Numbered from the stretch's first letter, positions 1 through 8,700 are shown. The stretch: DNA of 64,000 nt from DATATV01 sp036268615 (GCA_036268615.1 DATATV010000039.1:1-64000), one strand, 5' to 3'. The notes: generated from the sequence alone by a model not told the origin. Translations and numbers: made by a program.

Positions 1-2
1 TC

Positions 3-119
3 TGGGGTGTTGATGAGTTGGTCGCGGTGGTGAAGAACCGGCTCAAGCGCGTCCAGTACCGACCCGGGTTACTCGACGCGTTCCTCGCTCACACCGGACT
101 CGGCCTGGAACCGCCGTAA
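3..119 (+). pseudogene. C-terminal end of an IS630-type transposase (cut by window edge)
   Basis: The open frame enters from the left edge and ends at a TAA at 117-119, giving 38 residues that include VKNRLKRVQYRPGLLDAFL and end GLGLEPP. This resembles the extreme C-terminus of IS630-family transposases of actinomycetes, downstream of the DDE catalytic core. The core and the 5' half lie outside the window, so it cannot be said whether the gene is intact. The family assignment rests on remembered tail motifs only. Confidence 0.5.
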
Positions 120-336
120 TGCCAGCCATTCAATCTCTGTACTACCGCAGCGGGCGATCGCTCAGATTCACCGACAGTGGCAAGCGCTGCCTCGAAGTCC
201 AGATCTCGGTGTTGTGGTCGGATCGCCTCGTCTGGGATCTGCTGTACAACGGCGTCCGCCACTCGGTCGCCCACGGCGCCGTGCTGAATGACGGTGCGCG
301 CACGCTGTTCCACTTTCCGGACCCGCCCGCCGACGG

Positions 337-789
337 TCAAACGCGCAGCCAGCAGTAGAGCTTTCCCGTGCCCGCCCGGGCTGACCTCGCCAGTCCGGCC
401 AGTTCCTGAAGGATGTCCACCAGCATCTCCGGCTCAGCCTGACCACCGAACTCGTCGGTGGCCGCCCACCGCCCCGCCACGGTGTGGAGGGCGGTGTTCG
501 AGGCGGTGGCCAGGGCGTCGCGGAGTTCGTCGGTGATGGTCAACACCAAGCATTCGCCGCCGTCCCGAACCGCGAGGGGATGGCCCTGCCTGGGTTTGCC
601 GATGACCTCGGAATAGCCAGCACCGGTCAGCAGGCTTTCCAGAGTTCCCAACTGCACCACCGGATCGACGTCCGCGACCTCGATCGTGGCCAGCACGGTC
701 GACCCGGCGCCCGGACCGCTGGGCAGGTCGATGACGGCGGCGGCCACGTCGTCCGAGGTCGCCGCGAAGTAGCTGAACAGGACGCCCAT
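337..789 (-). CDS. Conserved actinobacterial hypothetical protein
   Basis: A 150-residue soluble protein beginning MGVLFSYFAA and ending KLYCWLRV. I recognise it as a widespread actinobacterial hypothetical, but no function is known to me. It has no signal peptide, no membrane segment and no obvious catalytic motif; the fold looks mixed alpha/beta with an Ala/Glu-rich C-terminal helix. The ATG at 789 is preferred over an upstream GTG at 813 because homologous proteins start MGV. It lies between the transposase tail and tenA, and a 17-bp-period repeat precedes its start, so it may be flanked by mobile DNA. Confidence 0.7.
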   Translation of the reverse strand: MGVLFSYFAATSDDVAAAVIDLPSGPGAGSTVLATIEVADVDPVVQLGTLESLLTGAGYSEVIGKPRQGHPLAVRDGGECLVLTITDELRDALATASNTALHTVAGRWAATDEFGGQAEPEMLVDILQELAGLARSARAGTGKLYCWLRV

Positions 790-813
790 GGCGGGATCGT
801 CGCACGGGACCAC

Positions 814-869
814 GTCAAGAACGGCCCGGTGTCAAGAACGGCCCAGGGTCAAAAAGGCGCAATGTCAAT
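814..869. repeat. Four-unit 17-bp tandem repeat, possible IS21-type terminus relic
   Basis: Units beginning GTCAA occur at 814, 831, 848 and 864. The first two share GTCAAGAACGGCCC and the last two are diverged (GTCAAAAAGGCGC, GTCAATATCAG). Short repeated motifs containing TGTCAA are common in the ends of IS21-family elements, so this may be one end of a lost insertion sequence. No istA or istB gene is present. It sits between the tenA stop and the hypothetical gene start. Confidence 0.3.
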
Positions 870-870
870 A

Positions 871-1575
871 TCAGCGCAGGCCGACGGTCGGCCACGACTC
901 CAGGTGATACGCGCTGTCCCAGAACATCCACTCGTACTCGGTCGCCGTCCGGAAGGCGGTGAACATCCGTTCCCGAGTCGCCGGGTCCGCCGCGGCCGCC
1001 GCCCGGTCCACCGCGTCCCGGCACGCCTGCACGGTGCGGCCGAACTCCTCGTCCGCGTACGTGTCGATCCAGACCTGATAGGCGTTGTCGGCGGACTGGC
1101 CGGCGACGATCTGGCTGCCGACCTGGTGGTAGACCCAGAAGCAGGGCAGCAGCGCGGCCAACAGTTCCGGGTAGCCGGCGGACTGGGCGGTGGCCAGCAG
1201 GAACGACGTGTACGCCAGGCACGTCGGCGAAGTCTCGACGGCCGCCTGGGCGGACTCCGACATGGCGAAGCGGTCGAAGAAGCCCTCGTGCAGGGAGTGT
1301 TCGACCACGATCGCTTCGTGGGCGGACCCGGCGAAGAAGGCGATGTCGGCGGGGGACGGGGCCCGGGACGCGGCTGCCGCGAGGGCGCGGGCGAAGCCGA
1401 TCAGGTAGCGGGAGTCCTGCACCAGGTAGAACTGGAACCGTTCTCGCGTCAGCGTTCCGGCGGCCAACTCCTGGTTGAACGGGAGCTCGACCATCGCCAG
1501 CTGCAGCTTCTCGGTCCGCTCCCACGCCTGCGCACAGAATCCCGTCACCCGACCATCATCGCCCGCGCCCGACAC
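871..1575 (-). CDS. tenA: TenA family aminopyrimidine aminohydrolase / thiaminase II
   Basis: A 234-residue all-alpha TenA protein, full length for the family. TenA hydrolyses amino-HMP-type thiamin breakdown products in thiamin salvage. Family residues are visible: Asp54 and Tyr57 in QDSRYLIGF, Tyr122, the nucleophile Cys145 in LLPCFWVY with Tyr149, and a glutamate (probably Glu215) in YEWMFW. The cytosolic protein has no signal peptide. It is the last gene of a minus-strand run behind the DUF5666-like gene (16-bp gap). No TPP riboswitch-like element is seen upstream, and no other thi genes are in the window. Confidence 0.9.
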   Translation of the reverse strand: MSGAGDDGRVTGFCAQAWERTEKLQLAMVELPFNQELAAGTLTRERFQFYLVQDSRYLIGFARALAAAASRAPSPADIAFFAGSAHEAIVVEHSLHEGFFDRFAMSESAQAAVETSPTCLAYTSFLLATAQSAGYPELLAALLPCFWVYHQVGSQIVAGQSADNAYQVWIDTYADEEFGRTVQACRDAVDRAAAAADPATRERMFTAFRTATEYEWMFWDSAYHLESWPTVGLR

Positions 1576-1591
1576 CGAGCCGATGCCGGCC

Positions 1592-2077
1592 TCAGTGCTT
1601 GGCCGGGCCCGCGTCGGCCAACCGCAGCACGGTGTCCGTGCTGCCGGTGTCCGTGCTGCCGGCGTGCGTGGCTGCCAGGCGCACCCGGTCGCCCACGACC
1701 ACGCCGCTGATCGCCGCGGTCTGCTTGTTCTTGTGGATCTTGCTCGTGCTGTTCACCGCGTACGTCGCGCTGAAGCCGTCCTGGCTGCGTACGGTCACCG
1801 ACGTCGGTGTCACCGCCGTCACCTGGCCACGCTGCACGTCGACCACCTTGGTGCCGGTCTTCACGCGCACCGTCAACTGCCCGTGTTCCACCCTCGACCG
1901 CAGTGGGTGCGCCTTGGGCTTCGGCGTGGCGGGGCTGGTGCTCGGGCTCGTGCTGGCCGCGAGGGTCGGCGTGGACGTACCCGTGTCGGTCGCGGCGTAG
2001 GCCACGCCACCGCCGATGCCGGCCAGTGCCAGCACGGCCGCGCCCGTCACCAGCGCGGTCTTCGTCCGCTTCACCAT
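1592..2077 (-). CDS. Small secreted protein with DUF5666-like beta domain
   Basis: 161 residues. The N-terminus MVKRTKTALVTG followed by a hydrophobic stretch ending GVAYAA is a signal peptide. A Ser/Thr/Pro-rich linker (TSTPTLAASTSPSTSPATPK) leads to a compact beta-rich domain, with phrases such as GQVTAVTPTSVTV, YAVNSTSKI and VGDRVRL, of the type seen in DUF5666/OB-like secreted proteins. A duplicated GSTDT occurs near the end. The start at 2077 has GAGGAG about 8 nt upstream. Being downstream of the anti-sigma gene on the same strand, it may belong to that regulon. Function unknown. Confidence 0.75.
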   Translation of the reverse strand: MVKRTKTALVTGAAVLALAGIGGGVAYAATDTGTSTPTLAASTSPSTSPATPKPKAHPLRSRVEHGQLTVRVKTGTKVVDVQRGQVTAVTPTSVTVRSQDGFSATYAVNSTSKIHKNKQTAAISGVVVGDRVRLAATHAGSTDTGSTDTVLRLADAGPAKH

Positions 2078-2156
2078 CGTGTGCTCAACTCCTCGTCGTA
2101 GGGGGTCGTCCTTCTCCTCCCACGATGGCGGGCAAAACTGAGCGCCCGCTGAAGCG

Positions 2157-2936
2157 TCAGAAGTTGGCCGTGGCCAGCACTGTCCCGTCGGCGCCGACGA
2201 TCCGCGCACCGACCACGGTGTTCGGGTCGATCGGCGAGGACGCACCCCAGTGCCCGTAGCCCTTGGTCAGGGTGAACGAACCGATCGGCACGACCGTCCC
2301 GCCCCGCTGCTCCAGCTGGCAGTACACCTCCTGCGTCTTACCGTTCAGCTCGACGACCATGTACACCCACGCCGGGTTGCCCTCGTAGGAGAACACCTCG
2401 CCGACCTGCTGGTGGTCGCCGCTCATCAGGTCCGCCGAGGCCAACTGGTCGTCGTCGGCACGGCCGCCGCCAGCCGCCTGGCTCGCCGCGCCGGTGACCG
2501 GCTGGCTCGCTGTCCCCAGTGCCCAGCCACCCATGCCGAAGACCACCGCGGCAACGGCCGCCGCGACCGCGATCGGCACCCAGGTCCGGCGCCGGGGTCG
2601 TGGCCGCCGGTTCTCCGGTCCGGTCGAGCCCGTGGAACGAGTGGGCGGCCCGGCGGGGGCCGGTGGCCGCTGCTCGATCGGTTGCGTCGGCTGGGCGGGT
2701 CGTGGGGTGAAGCCGAGCCGGTCCATCACCCGGTCCTCGAAACCGACCGGCGGCTCGACGCCCGGCACCAGGCCGAGCAGGCCGTCGCCGACCGCGGCCA
2801 GTTCGCGCACGCGTTCCCGGCAGTCCGGGCAGGTCGCCAGGTGCGCGAGTGCCTCGGCCCGCTCGTGACCCGACAGCATGCCCAGGGCCAGTTCGGCGGC
2901 CATGTCGTGCAGTGCCGCACACGTCAGGTCAGTCAT
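2157..2936 (-). CDS. Anti-sigma factor, RskA type with zinc-binding N-terminus
   Basis: 259 residues. The N-terminal anti-sigma domain carries the zinc motif H32-x3-C36-x2-C39 (HLATCPDC). A Pro/Arg-rich cytoplasmic linker and one membrane helix (WVPIAVAAAVAAVVFGMGGW) follow, then an extracytoplasmic RskA-like domain with GTVVPIGSFTLTKGYGHWG. It should hold the adjacent ECF sigma factor at the membrane and release it on a signal, probably by regulated proteolysis. Its ATG overlaps the end of the sigma gene by 8 bp, so the two are translationally coupled. Confidence 0.92.
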   Translation of the reverse strand: MTDLTCAALHDMAAELALGMLSGHERAEALAHLATCPDCRERVRELAAVGDGLLGLVPGVEPPVGFEDRVMDRLGFTPRPAQPTQPIEQRPPAPAGPPTRSTGSTGPENRRPRPRRRTWVPIAVAAAVAAVVFGMGGWALGTASQPVTGAASQAAGGGRADDDQLASADLMSGDHQQVGEVFSYEGNPAWVYMVVELNGKTQEVYCQLEQRGGTVVPIGSFTLTKGYGHWGASSPIDPNTVVGARIVGADGTVLATANF

Positions 2937-3540
2937 GGTCTGCCCGCTTCCGCGCCGCGGGCGGCGTACTTCCGGCGGGGCGTTGGAGATGCCACAGCGC
3001 CACCCTCAGCTTTCCCATCGCCATTCTGATCCGGGTCTTCGCGGTACCCAGAGGAATCTGTTCGAACTCCGCGATCTGCTTCGCGGTCATCCCGTAGATG
3101 CCGGCCATCACCACCGCGCGGGCCTGTTCCCGGGGCAGTTGGGCGAGTTCCGCGCGTAGTTCGGCGGCGCTCTCCCGGGCCATCGTGTGTCGTTCCGGTG
3201 TGTCCAGGACCACACCCAGCAGGGCGTCCAGATCGCCCGGGTCCACCGGGGTCGGCCGCCGCGCCCTGGCCACGTCGATGGCCAGGTTGTGCGCGATGGT
3301 GCTCAGCCAGGTGCGTACCGAGCCACGCCGCGAGTCGTACACCTGGGCGTGTCGCCAGGCCCGTTCGAAGGTCTGCTGGGCCACGTCCTCGGCCAGCCGG
3401 GTGTCCCCGAGCACGGCCACGGCCACGCCGAACACCGGACGCTGGAACCGTCGGACGAACGCGACCGCGATCTCCGCGTCGCCGGTGGCCAGCCCGGCCA
3501 GCAGCGTCTCGTCCGGCAGTCGGTCCACCGGGATGCCCAT
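2929..3540 (-). CDS. ECF RNA polymerase sigma factor (SigK-like)
   Basis: 203 residues. Sigma region 2 covers FVRRFQRPVF through EDVAQQTFERAW and VRTWLSTIAHNLAIDVAR. Region 4 contains LPREQARAVVMAGIYGMTAKQIAEFEQIPLGTAKTRI (given here in family terms as the -35-reading HTH). The ATG at 3540 starts MGIPVDRLPDE; the upstream extension of the frame lacks sigma features. It partners the overlapping zinc anti-sigma factor, a SigK/RskA-like pair. Autoregulation from the divergent intergenic region 3541-3754 is expected from the family but not shown. Confidence 0.92.
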   Translation of the reverse strand: MGIPVDRLPDETLLAGLATGDAEIAVAFVRRFQRPVFGVAVAVLGDTRLAEDVAQQTFERAWRHAQVYDSRRGSVRTWLSTIAHNLAIDVARARRPTPVDPGDLDALLGVVLDTPERHTMARESAAELRAELAQLPREQARAVVMAGIYGMTAKQIAEFEQIPLGTAKTRIRMAMGKLRVALWHLQRPAGSTPPAARKRADHD

Positions 3541-3754
3541 TCGTCCCACATCAGTATCTACGGACCAACCGGCCGAAGGGATTTCCGCAGGTTGCTGGTT
3601 TCGTCGCCACCTCGGGTGGGTGAGGCGTCTGGGTGGCATGCGTGCGCACCTCCAATGGCATCCACCGGGATTCTGCCCCTGATGGATGAATCCGTCCGGC
3701 CGTTTCGTACGTACTCACTGACGTCCGCCAGTCACCCAGCGGGAGGTGTGCCGA
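3541..3754. promoter_or_regulatory. Divergent promoter region between the ECF sigma gene and the small membrane operon
   Basis: A 214-bp non-coding stretch from which both the sigma/anti-sigma pair and the rightward peptide/membrane operon must be transcribed. It contains the self-complementary CGTACGTAC near 3709-3717. I cannot assign -35/-10 elements with confidence. An ECF-dependent promoter here would place the rightward operon under the sigma factor. Confidence 0.4.
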
Positions 3755-3946
3755 ATGTCCGCGACCGACCTGTCCACCGGTCGACCGGCGAATCTGCCCG
3801 GCACGCCGCACGCTGGTGGCTGGGCCGGCCCCGGGGTGGCCGGCCCGAACATCGACCTCAGCGTTGGCGGCACACCGACGAGCAGCGCTTCGGCGGCTGG
3901 AGTGACCCAGTCCGGCGGGGGCGCGGGATACGGATACCGACTATGA
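3755..3946 (+). CDS. Small Gly/Ser/Pro-rich peptide coupled to a membrane protein
   Basis: A 63-residue frame starting MSATDLSTGRPANLPG and ending GGGAGYGYRL, preceded by GGAGGT at 3741-3746. Its TGA overlaps the next ATG as ATGA, a typical translationally coupled arrangement, which is the main reason for treating it as real. No known domain, no membrane helix. The composition resembles an unstructured tail or substrate-like peptide. A simple 5' leader effect cannot be excluded. Confidence 0.5.
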   Translation: MSATDLSTGRPANLPGTPHAGGWAGPGVAGPNIDLSVGGTPTSSASAAGVTQSGGGAGYGYRL

Positions 3947-4395
3947 ACTCCAGGACTGTCACTCTGATTCTGCTGCGGATCGTCGGCGCGGGCCTGCTCG
4001 CCGCGATGGCCGCCATCCACCTCTATCTGTGGGCCGACGGCTACCGCTCGGTGCCCACCATCGGGCTGCTGTTCATGCTCAACGGCATCGGCGGCGGCAT
4101 CCTGACCCTCGCGGTGCTGGCCGCGCCCAAGCGCTTCCTCGCGATCGTCGCCTCCCTGTCCTCCCTGTTCACCCTCGGCACGCTCGGCGCGCTGATCCTC
4201 AGCCTGACCGTCGGACTGTTCGGCTTCCTCGAATCGATGGCCGCGCCGCTCGCGACGACCACGCTGATCGTGGAGTCGTTGGGGGTCGTGGTGCTGGCCG
4301 GGCTGGCCGTCTACGCCTTCATGTTGTCGAAGTCGGGCGGGGCCGCCGGTGCGCCGCAGGGTCGCGACCAGCGGGTCGGCCACGCGGCCGGCTGA
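3943..4395 (+). CDS. Four-helix integral membrane protein of unknown function
   Basis: 150 residues with about four hydrophobic helices: LILLRIVGAGLLAAMAAIHL, IGLLFMLNGIGGGILTLAVL, LSSLFTLGTLGALILSLTVG and TTLIVESLGVVVLAGLAVYA. The conserved-looking HLYLW in helix 1 and the short charged tail suggest a small actinobacterial membrane protein seen next to sigma factors. The start overlaps the preceding peptide stop. The divergent ECF sigma/anti-sigma pair suggests it is a sigma target, which is an inference from position. Confidence 0.75.
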   Translation: MNSRTVTLILLRIVGAGLLAAMAAIHLYLWADGYRSVPTIGLLFMLNGIGGGILTLAVLAAPKRFLAIVASLSSLFTLGTLGALILSLTVGLFGFLESMAAPLATTTLIVESLGVVVLAGLAVYAFMLSKSGGAAGAPQGRDQRVGHAAG

Positions 4396-4966
4396 ACCGT
4401 CGCCGGGCCGGCCTCCTCGGCGTCGGCTCGGCGCCCACTGTGTGCTCGCGGTTTCACGGCGCTTCCGTCCACTCCTGGGTGAAATGGCGTTTGGTTTCGT
4501 CAGCTGCGGCCGAACGGGTCCGGTGGGACCGGACATTCGATCCAGTCGTGGGTGGACCGAAAGCCCACGGCTGAGAACAGTAATAACGGTTGGATATCGA
4601 ATAGATCTCGATACTGTCCGTCGGTTACTGGTCGTAAGTGTCCGTTATGGACCTGACCAGCCGAAACTCGTAAATCTGGCACATTCCGTATTCGAGTGCG
4701 CAGAGTGACGAAGCGTGTGCGGGCCTGAACGTGCGGCGCGGTCGCGGCTTTTGCTGGCGACTGGCCGCTTTTTTGTGTCCGGACCGCCGATTGTCGCTGG
4801 TCCGACCGCTACCAGGGGTGTCTCGGACTGGATTGTCCGCTTAATTGAACACCCAGTAGGGTGACGCAGCGATCTCGCTCCGTAGTGATCAGAGGTTGGG
4901 CGATCTCTTCGGTGGACGGCCTTGGCGGTCGGTTGGGGAACACCGCGTACACGAAAAAGGAGACCA
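4396..4966. other. 571-bp non-coding region upstream of the adhesin gene
   Basis: No convincing gene is seen. The segment 4570-4710 is AT-richer than its surroundings. A sigma70-type candidate promoter, TTGTCC (4833-4838) with an 18-bp spacer and TAGGGT (4857-4862), lies about 105 bp before the adhesin start. A long leader between this and the ATG at 4967 is therefore possible. Confidence 0.4.
4833..4862 (+). promoter_or_regulatory. Candidate sigma70-like promoter for the adhesin gene
   Basis: TTGTCC and TAGGGT are separated by 18 bp. The matches to TTGACA/TATAAT are moderate, as is usual in high-GC actinobacteria. It is the only reasonable pair found in the 571-bp upstream region. Confidence 0.3.
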
Positions 4967-6289
4967 ATGGCTTCCCGGTTGAACCTGGCGCGCATGGGCG
5001 CTGCCGTGCTCGGTGCCACCACGGCGCTGATGCTCTCGGTTGCCCTCCCCGCCAACGCCGCGTCGACGCACGGCGACAGCAACGCGTCGGGCGGCGCCGG
5101 TACCAGTGCGACGGTGGCCCCCCAGTCGGACATCTGGGGCGGCAAGGTCATGGAGAGCTTCCCGGAGAACGGGAAGAATCAGTCGGAGTCGGCGCAGACC
5201 GCGCTGATCGCGCTGAAGCTGGCCAACGGCAAGCTGGCCTACACCTACTGCGTCGAGCTGACCGTCTCGCTGAAGAACGGCACCATGCAGCAGACGGGCT
5301 GGGACTCCTACCCGGACAAGTCCGCGCCGTTCAACACGAACAACACGAAGATCAACTGGATTCTGCACCACTCGTACCCGGTCGTGCAGGACCTCGGCGC
5401 GCTGGCCACGAGCGCGGGTGTCTCGGGCAAGCTGAGCAGCACCGACGCGATCACTGCCACCCAGGCAGCGATCTGGCACTACAGCGACAACGCGACCCTC
5501 GGCCTGAGCAGCGCGGACGCCGCGGTGGGCGCGCTGTACAAGTACCTCACCGGTTCACAGAACGTCGGCCAGGCCCAGCCGGCCGGCAGCGACACCGCCA
5601 ACGGAACGCCGACGCTGAGTCTCAACCCGACCACCGACCTCGCCGGCAACAGCGGTGACAAGATCGGCCCGTTCACCGTCTCCACCAACTTCAGCCAGGT
5701 GGAGCTGAACGCCGAACTGCCCACCGGGGTCGCCCTCACCGACGCCAGCGGCACCAAGATCGACACCTCGAAGGTCGCCAACGGCACCAAGATCTACTTC
5801 GACGTGCCGGCCGGCACCGCCTCGGGCTACGCCTCGCTCACGCTCAGCACCCCCGACACCATCGGCGAACTGTTCGTCGGCACCGCCGGCACCGACAACT
5901 CCGGTGGCCGTCCGCAACTGCAGACGCACGGCCAGAAGGCCAACTGCTCGCCGACGGTGAGCACCCAGTCGTTGATCATCGCGCAGGCACCGCTGTCGGC
6001 GACCGCCAAGGTCAACTGGGTCGCCTCGGTGGCCAGCCCGTCCACCACCCCGACGCCGGGCACCACGACGGCCCCGTCGACCAGCACCTCGACCACGCCG
6101 GCGACCACCAGCACCACGCCGGCCGTCGTCGCGCCGACCACCACCGACACGATCACCACCGGCGGCGGCAGCGGTTCTCTGCCGTTCACCGGTGTGTCGA
6201 TCATCGTCCCGGCCGCCCTCGCGGTCGTGCTGATCGGCGCCGGCGGCGGATTCCTGCTGCTGCAGCGTCGTCGCGGCAAGCGCGCCTGA
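4967..6289 (+). CDS. Sortase-anchored thioester-domain surface protein (TQXA domain, LPFTG)
   Basis: 440 residues. A signal peptide ends at PANAAS. The thioester domain has Cys95 in YCVEL and Gln166 in TATQAAIW, the pair known to form an internal Cys-Gln thioester in Gram-positive adhesins (TQXA motif). A beta-rich middle region is followed by a Thr/Pro/Ser stalk of about 60 residues. Next come LPFTG (405-409), a hydrophobic helix and the basic tail QRRRGKRA, a complete sortase sorting signal. The ATG at 4967 has AAAAAGGAG upstream. No sortase gene is in the window. It should bind host or surface nucleophiles covalently; the target is unknown. Confidence 0.9.
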   Translation: MASRLNLARMGAAVLGATTALMLSVALPANAASTHGDSNASGGAGTSATVAPQSDIWGGKVMESFPENGKNQSESAQTALIALKLANGKLAYTYCVELTVSLKNGTMQQTGWDSYPDKSAPFNTNNTKINWILHHSYPVVQDLGALATSAGVSGKLSSTDAITATQAAIWHYSDNATLGLSSADAAVGALYKYLTGSQNVGQAQPAGSDTANGTPTLSLNPTTDLAGNSGDKIGPFTVSTNFSQVELNAELPTGVALTDASGTKIDTSKVANGTKIYFDVPAGTASGYASLTLSTPDTIGELFVGTAGTDNSGGRPQLQTHGQKANCSPTVSTQSLIIAQAPLSATAKVNWVASVASPSTTPTPGTTTAPSTSTSTTPATTSTTPAVVAPTTTDTITTGGGSGSLPFTGVSIIVPAALAVVLIGAGGGFLLLQRRRGKRA

Positions 6290-6381
6290 CGCCGATCGAT
6301 CGGTCCAGCACGACTGATCAGCCCTGATCGGTCGACACGTCGACAACGGACTCGGGCCCGCCCACACACTAGGTTCAGGGT

Positions 6382-8430
6382 GTGGGCGCGGCTCCGAGGG
6401 ACAACCCCGAACCGCCCGAGCACCCGGCTCGGGCGGTTTCGTCGTCCGACCCGACGCCCGCTCAGGCAGCTGTGCCGGACTTCGCCACCCCGTACTGGCT
6501 CAGCCAACTACTCAAGTCGCGCCCGGCGCCGATCGACTGGAAGCGCGCGATCCGCACCGCCGTCGCCATTCCGGCGCCGATCGCCCTCGGCCTGGCCGTC
6601 GGCCAGCTGAACCTGGGCATGCTGGTGTCGATCGGTGCGCTGTGCGCGTCGGTCACCGCGATCTCCGGCCCGTACCGGGACCGGTTCCGGCGCAGCGGCA
6701 CCGCGGTGCTCGCCGGCGCGATCGGCTTCTTCCTCGGTGACCTGGTCGGCAGCCGGGGCTGGTGGACCGCGGTGTTGGTGGTCGGGGCCGCGGCAGTGTC
6801 CGCGGTGATCAGCGCCGGCGGCAACAACGCCTCGCTGGCCGCGCTGCAACTGCTCGTCTACGTCGTGCTCGGCACGCACGAGGCGGCCGTCGTCGGTCCG
6901 CTGACCGCGGCGGTGGGGTTCCTGATCGGTGCGGCCTGGGCGTTGTTGCTGTCCATCGCGGCGTGGCCGGTGCAGGCCACCGCGCCGGAACGAAGACTCG
7001 TCGGCGCCGTGTACGACGCCCTCGCCGATCTCCTTGCCACGTCAGGAACTCCGGCGGGTCGGCCGGCGCGGCAGCAGCTGACGGCGGCGCTCAACAGTGC
7101 CTATGACGCCCTGCTCGCCGCGCGCTCCCGGTTGCAGGGACGGGACAAGGTCTACCTGCGACTGTTCGTGCTGCTCTCCGAGACCACCCCGGTGGTGGAG
7201 GCCACGGTGGCCATGGCGCACGCCCGGCACCGCCCGCCGAAGTCGGTGTCGGACGCCGTGCTCGCGATCGGCGCGGCCATCCGGGAGGACCGGCAGCCGC
7301 CCGAACTCGACCTGCCCGACAGCGGCTCGCCCCGGTTGATGGCGCTGGTCGAGGGCCTGCGCGCGGTGGCTGAGATCATGACCGGCGACCGTGCGGTCGA
7401 CGAGGTCCGGCGCCCGCTGCCGGCCCGACCGGGCCCGCACCAGCGGGTGGTGCACTGGTTCGACGAGGTCATCGCCGGCCCGGCGACCTGGCTGCATGCG
7501 CTGCGGCTGGCGCTGTGCATGGCGATCGCCGAGCTGATCACGGTGGTGTTCCCGACCGAGCGGTCGTACTGGGTGTTCATGACGATCGCGATCGTGCTCA
7601 AGCCGGACTTCGGCTCGGTGTTCGGCCGCGCGGTGCTGCGGGGCGGCGGCACGTTCGTCGGGGCGCTGGTGGGCGCGTTGGTGCTGGCGGTCAGCCCGAA
7701 CGGGTGGGTGCTGGTCGTGCTGGTCGCGGTGATCGGTTTTCTGCTGCCGATCGCGCAGGTGCGCAACTACGGCATGTTCTCCACGGTGTTGACGCCACTG
7801 GTGGTGATCCAGCTCGACCTCGGCAAGGTCGGGAGCTGGGGTCTGGTGCTGGATCGGTTGCTGGACACCGTGCTCGGCTGCGCCGTGGTGTTGGTCTTCG
7901 GGTATCTGCTGTGGCCCGGCAGCCGCACCCCACGCATCGGCGGCCGGCTTGCCGATGCCATCGACACCGCCGCGGACTACGCGGACCGAGCCCTGCGCGC
8001 CGACCCCCGGGGCCGCTCCGCGCTGCGCCGCCGGACCTATCGACAGCTTTCCGACCTGCGCACGGAGTTCCAGCGAATGCTGGTCGAACCGTCGGCGGCG
8101 GGCCGGTTGGCGGCGACCTGGTATCCGGCGATCATCTCGCTGGAGCGGGTGACCAGCTCGGTGACCAGGCTGGCGGTGGAGATCGAACGGGGTGATCCGA
8201 TCCCGCCGGCGGAGGAGGTGCAGGCGGCGGTCGGGGCGCTGCGCGAGATCGCCACCGCGGTGCGCGAGGAACGAGACCCGGCCGATTCGCCGGTGCTCAC
8301 CGCACCGGAACTGACCAAGCTGTCCAGCGATCTGGCCGCGGTGGTGTCTGGTCTGCGGGGACCGGAACTGGAGTCACCGCGGCCGTTCCGGCTGGTCCGA
8401 CGGTTTCTGCCGCATCCGAGCCACGGCTGA
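6382..8430 (+). CDS. FUSC family integral membrane protein (YccS/aromatic acid exporter-like)
   Basis: 682 residues from a GTG start. Two membrane bundles are visible. The N-terminal FUSC bundle covers roughly residues 55-200 (LGMLVSIGALCASVTAISG, AVLAGAIGFFLGDLVG). The C-terminal FUSC_2 bundle starts near residue 370, with YWVFMTIAIVLKPDFGSVF, FVGALVGALVLAV and LLPIAQVRNYGMFSTVLTPL. Cytosolic helical regions lie between and after them. Such proteins are linked to efflux of aromatic acids or envelope function. It is monocistronic and followed by a long repeat-bearing intergenic region. Confidence 0.88.
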   Translation: MGAAPRDNPEPPEHPARAVSSSDPTPAQAAVPDFATPYWLSQLLKSRPAPIDWKRAIRTAVAIPAPIALGLAVGQLNLGMLVSIGALCASVTAISGPYRDRFRRSGTAVLAGAIGFFLGDLVGSRGWWTAVLVVGAAAVSAVISAGGNNASLAALQLLVYVVLGTHEAAVVGPLTAAVGFLIGAAWALLLSIAAWPVQATAPERRLVGAVYDALADLLATSGTPAGRPARQQLTAALNSAYDALLAARSRLQGRDKVYLRLFVLLSETTPVVEATVAMAHARHRPPKSVSDAVLAIGAAIREDRQPPELDLPDSGSPRLMALVEGLRAVAEIMTGDRAVDEVRRPLPARPGPHQRVVHWFDEVIAGPATWLHALRLALCMAIAELITVVFPTERSYWVFMTIAIVLKPDFGSVFGRAVLRGGGTFVGALVGALVLAVSPNGWVLVVLVAVIGFLLPIAQVRNYGMFSTVLTPLVVIQLDLGKVGSWGLVLDRLLDTVLGCAVVLVFGYLLWPGSRTPRIGGRLADAIDTAADYADRALRADPRGRSALRRRTYRQLSDLRTEFQRMLVEPSAAGRLAATWYPAIISLERVTSSVTRLAVEIERGDPIPPAEEVQAAVGALREIATAVREERDPADSPVLTAPELTKLSSDLAAVVSGLRGPELESPRPFRLVRRFLPHPSHG

Positions 8431-8589
8431 GCAGACCGCGAACGAGCCGCCCTGCCGGTCACCCCGGCTTGGAGCCCATCCGATGCGCCCATCGGTACGA
8501 ACCTCCAGCCCGCGGCATCCGACGCGCCCGCCTGGAGGCGCCCCGAGCACAACCACGACGAGAAGACCTTGGTGCGGAACGATTGCGAA

Positions 8590-8700
8590 CGGACCGCGGA
8601 AACACCCGAGCGCCAGAACGACCGCGAGAGCACCCGAACGCCAGGCGACCGCGACTGGCCATCGGAACACCCCGAGTACCGAGACGACCGCGAACGACCG
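8590..8700 (-). repeat. Degenerate ~31-36 nt tandem units
   Basis: On the plus strand three diverged units can be aligned, near 8594 (CGGAAACACCCGAGCGCC), 8626 (GAGAGCACCCGAACGCC) and 8662 (CGGAACACCCCGAGTACC). Each is followed by AxACGACCGCG or GGCGACCGCG. The unit boundaries are approximate. Confidence 0.4.

Noticed and set aside
1576..1600. Possible TPP riboswitch controlling tenA
   Set aside because: The gap to the upstream gene is only 16 bp and no THI-box motif was seen there or before the DUF5666-like gene.
3187..4395. Long plus-strand frame starting inside the sigma gene
   Set aside because: Only its last 151 codons, from ATG 3943, look like protein. The rest is antisense to the sigma factor.
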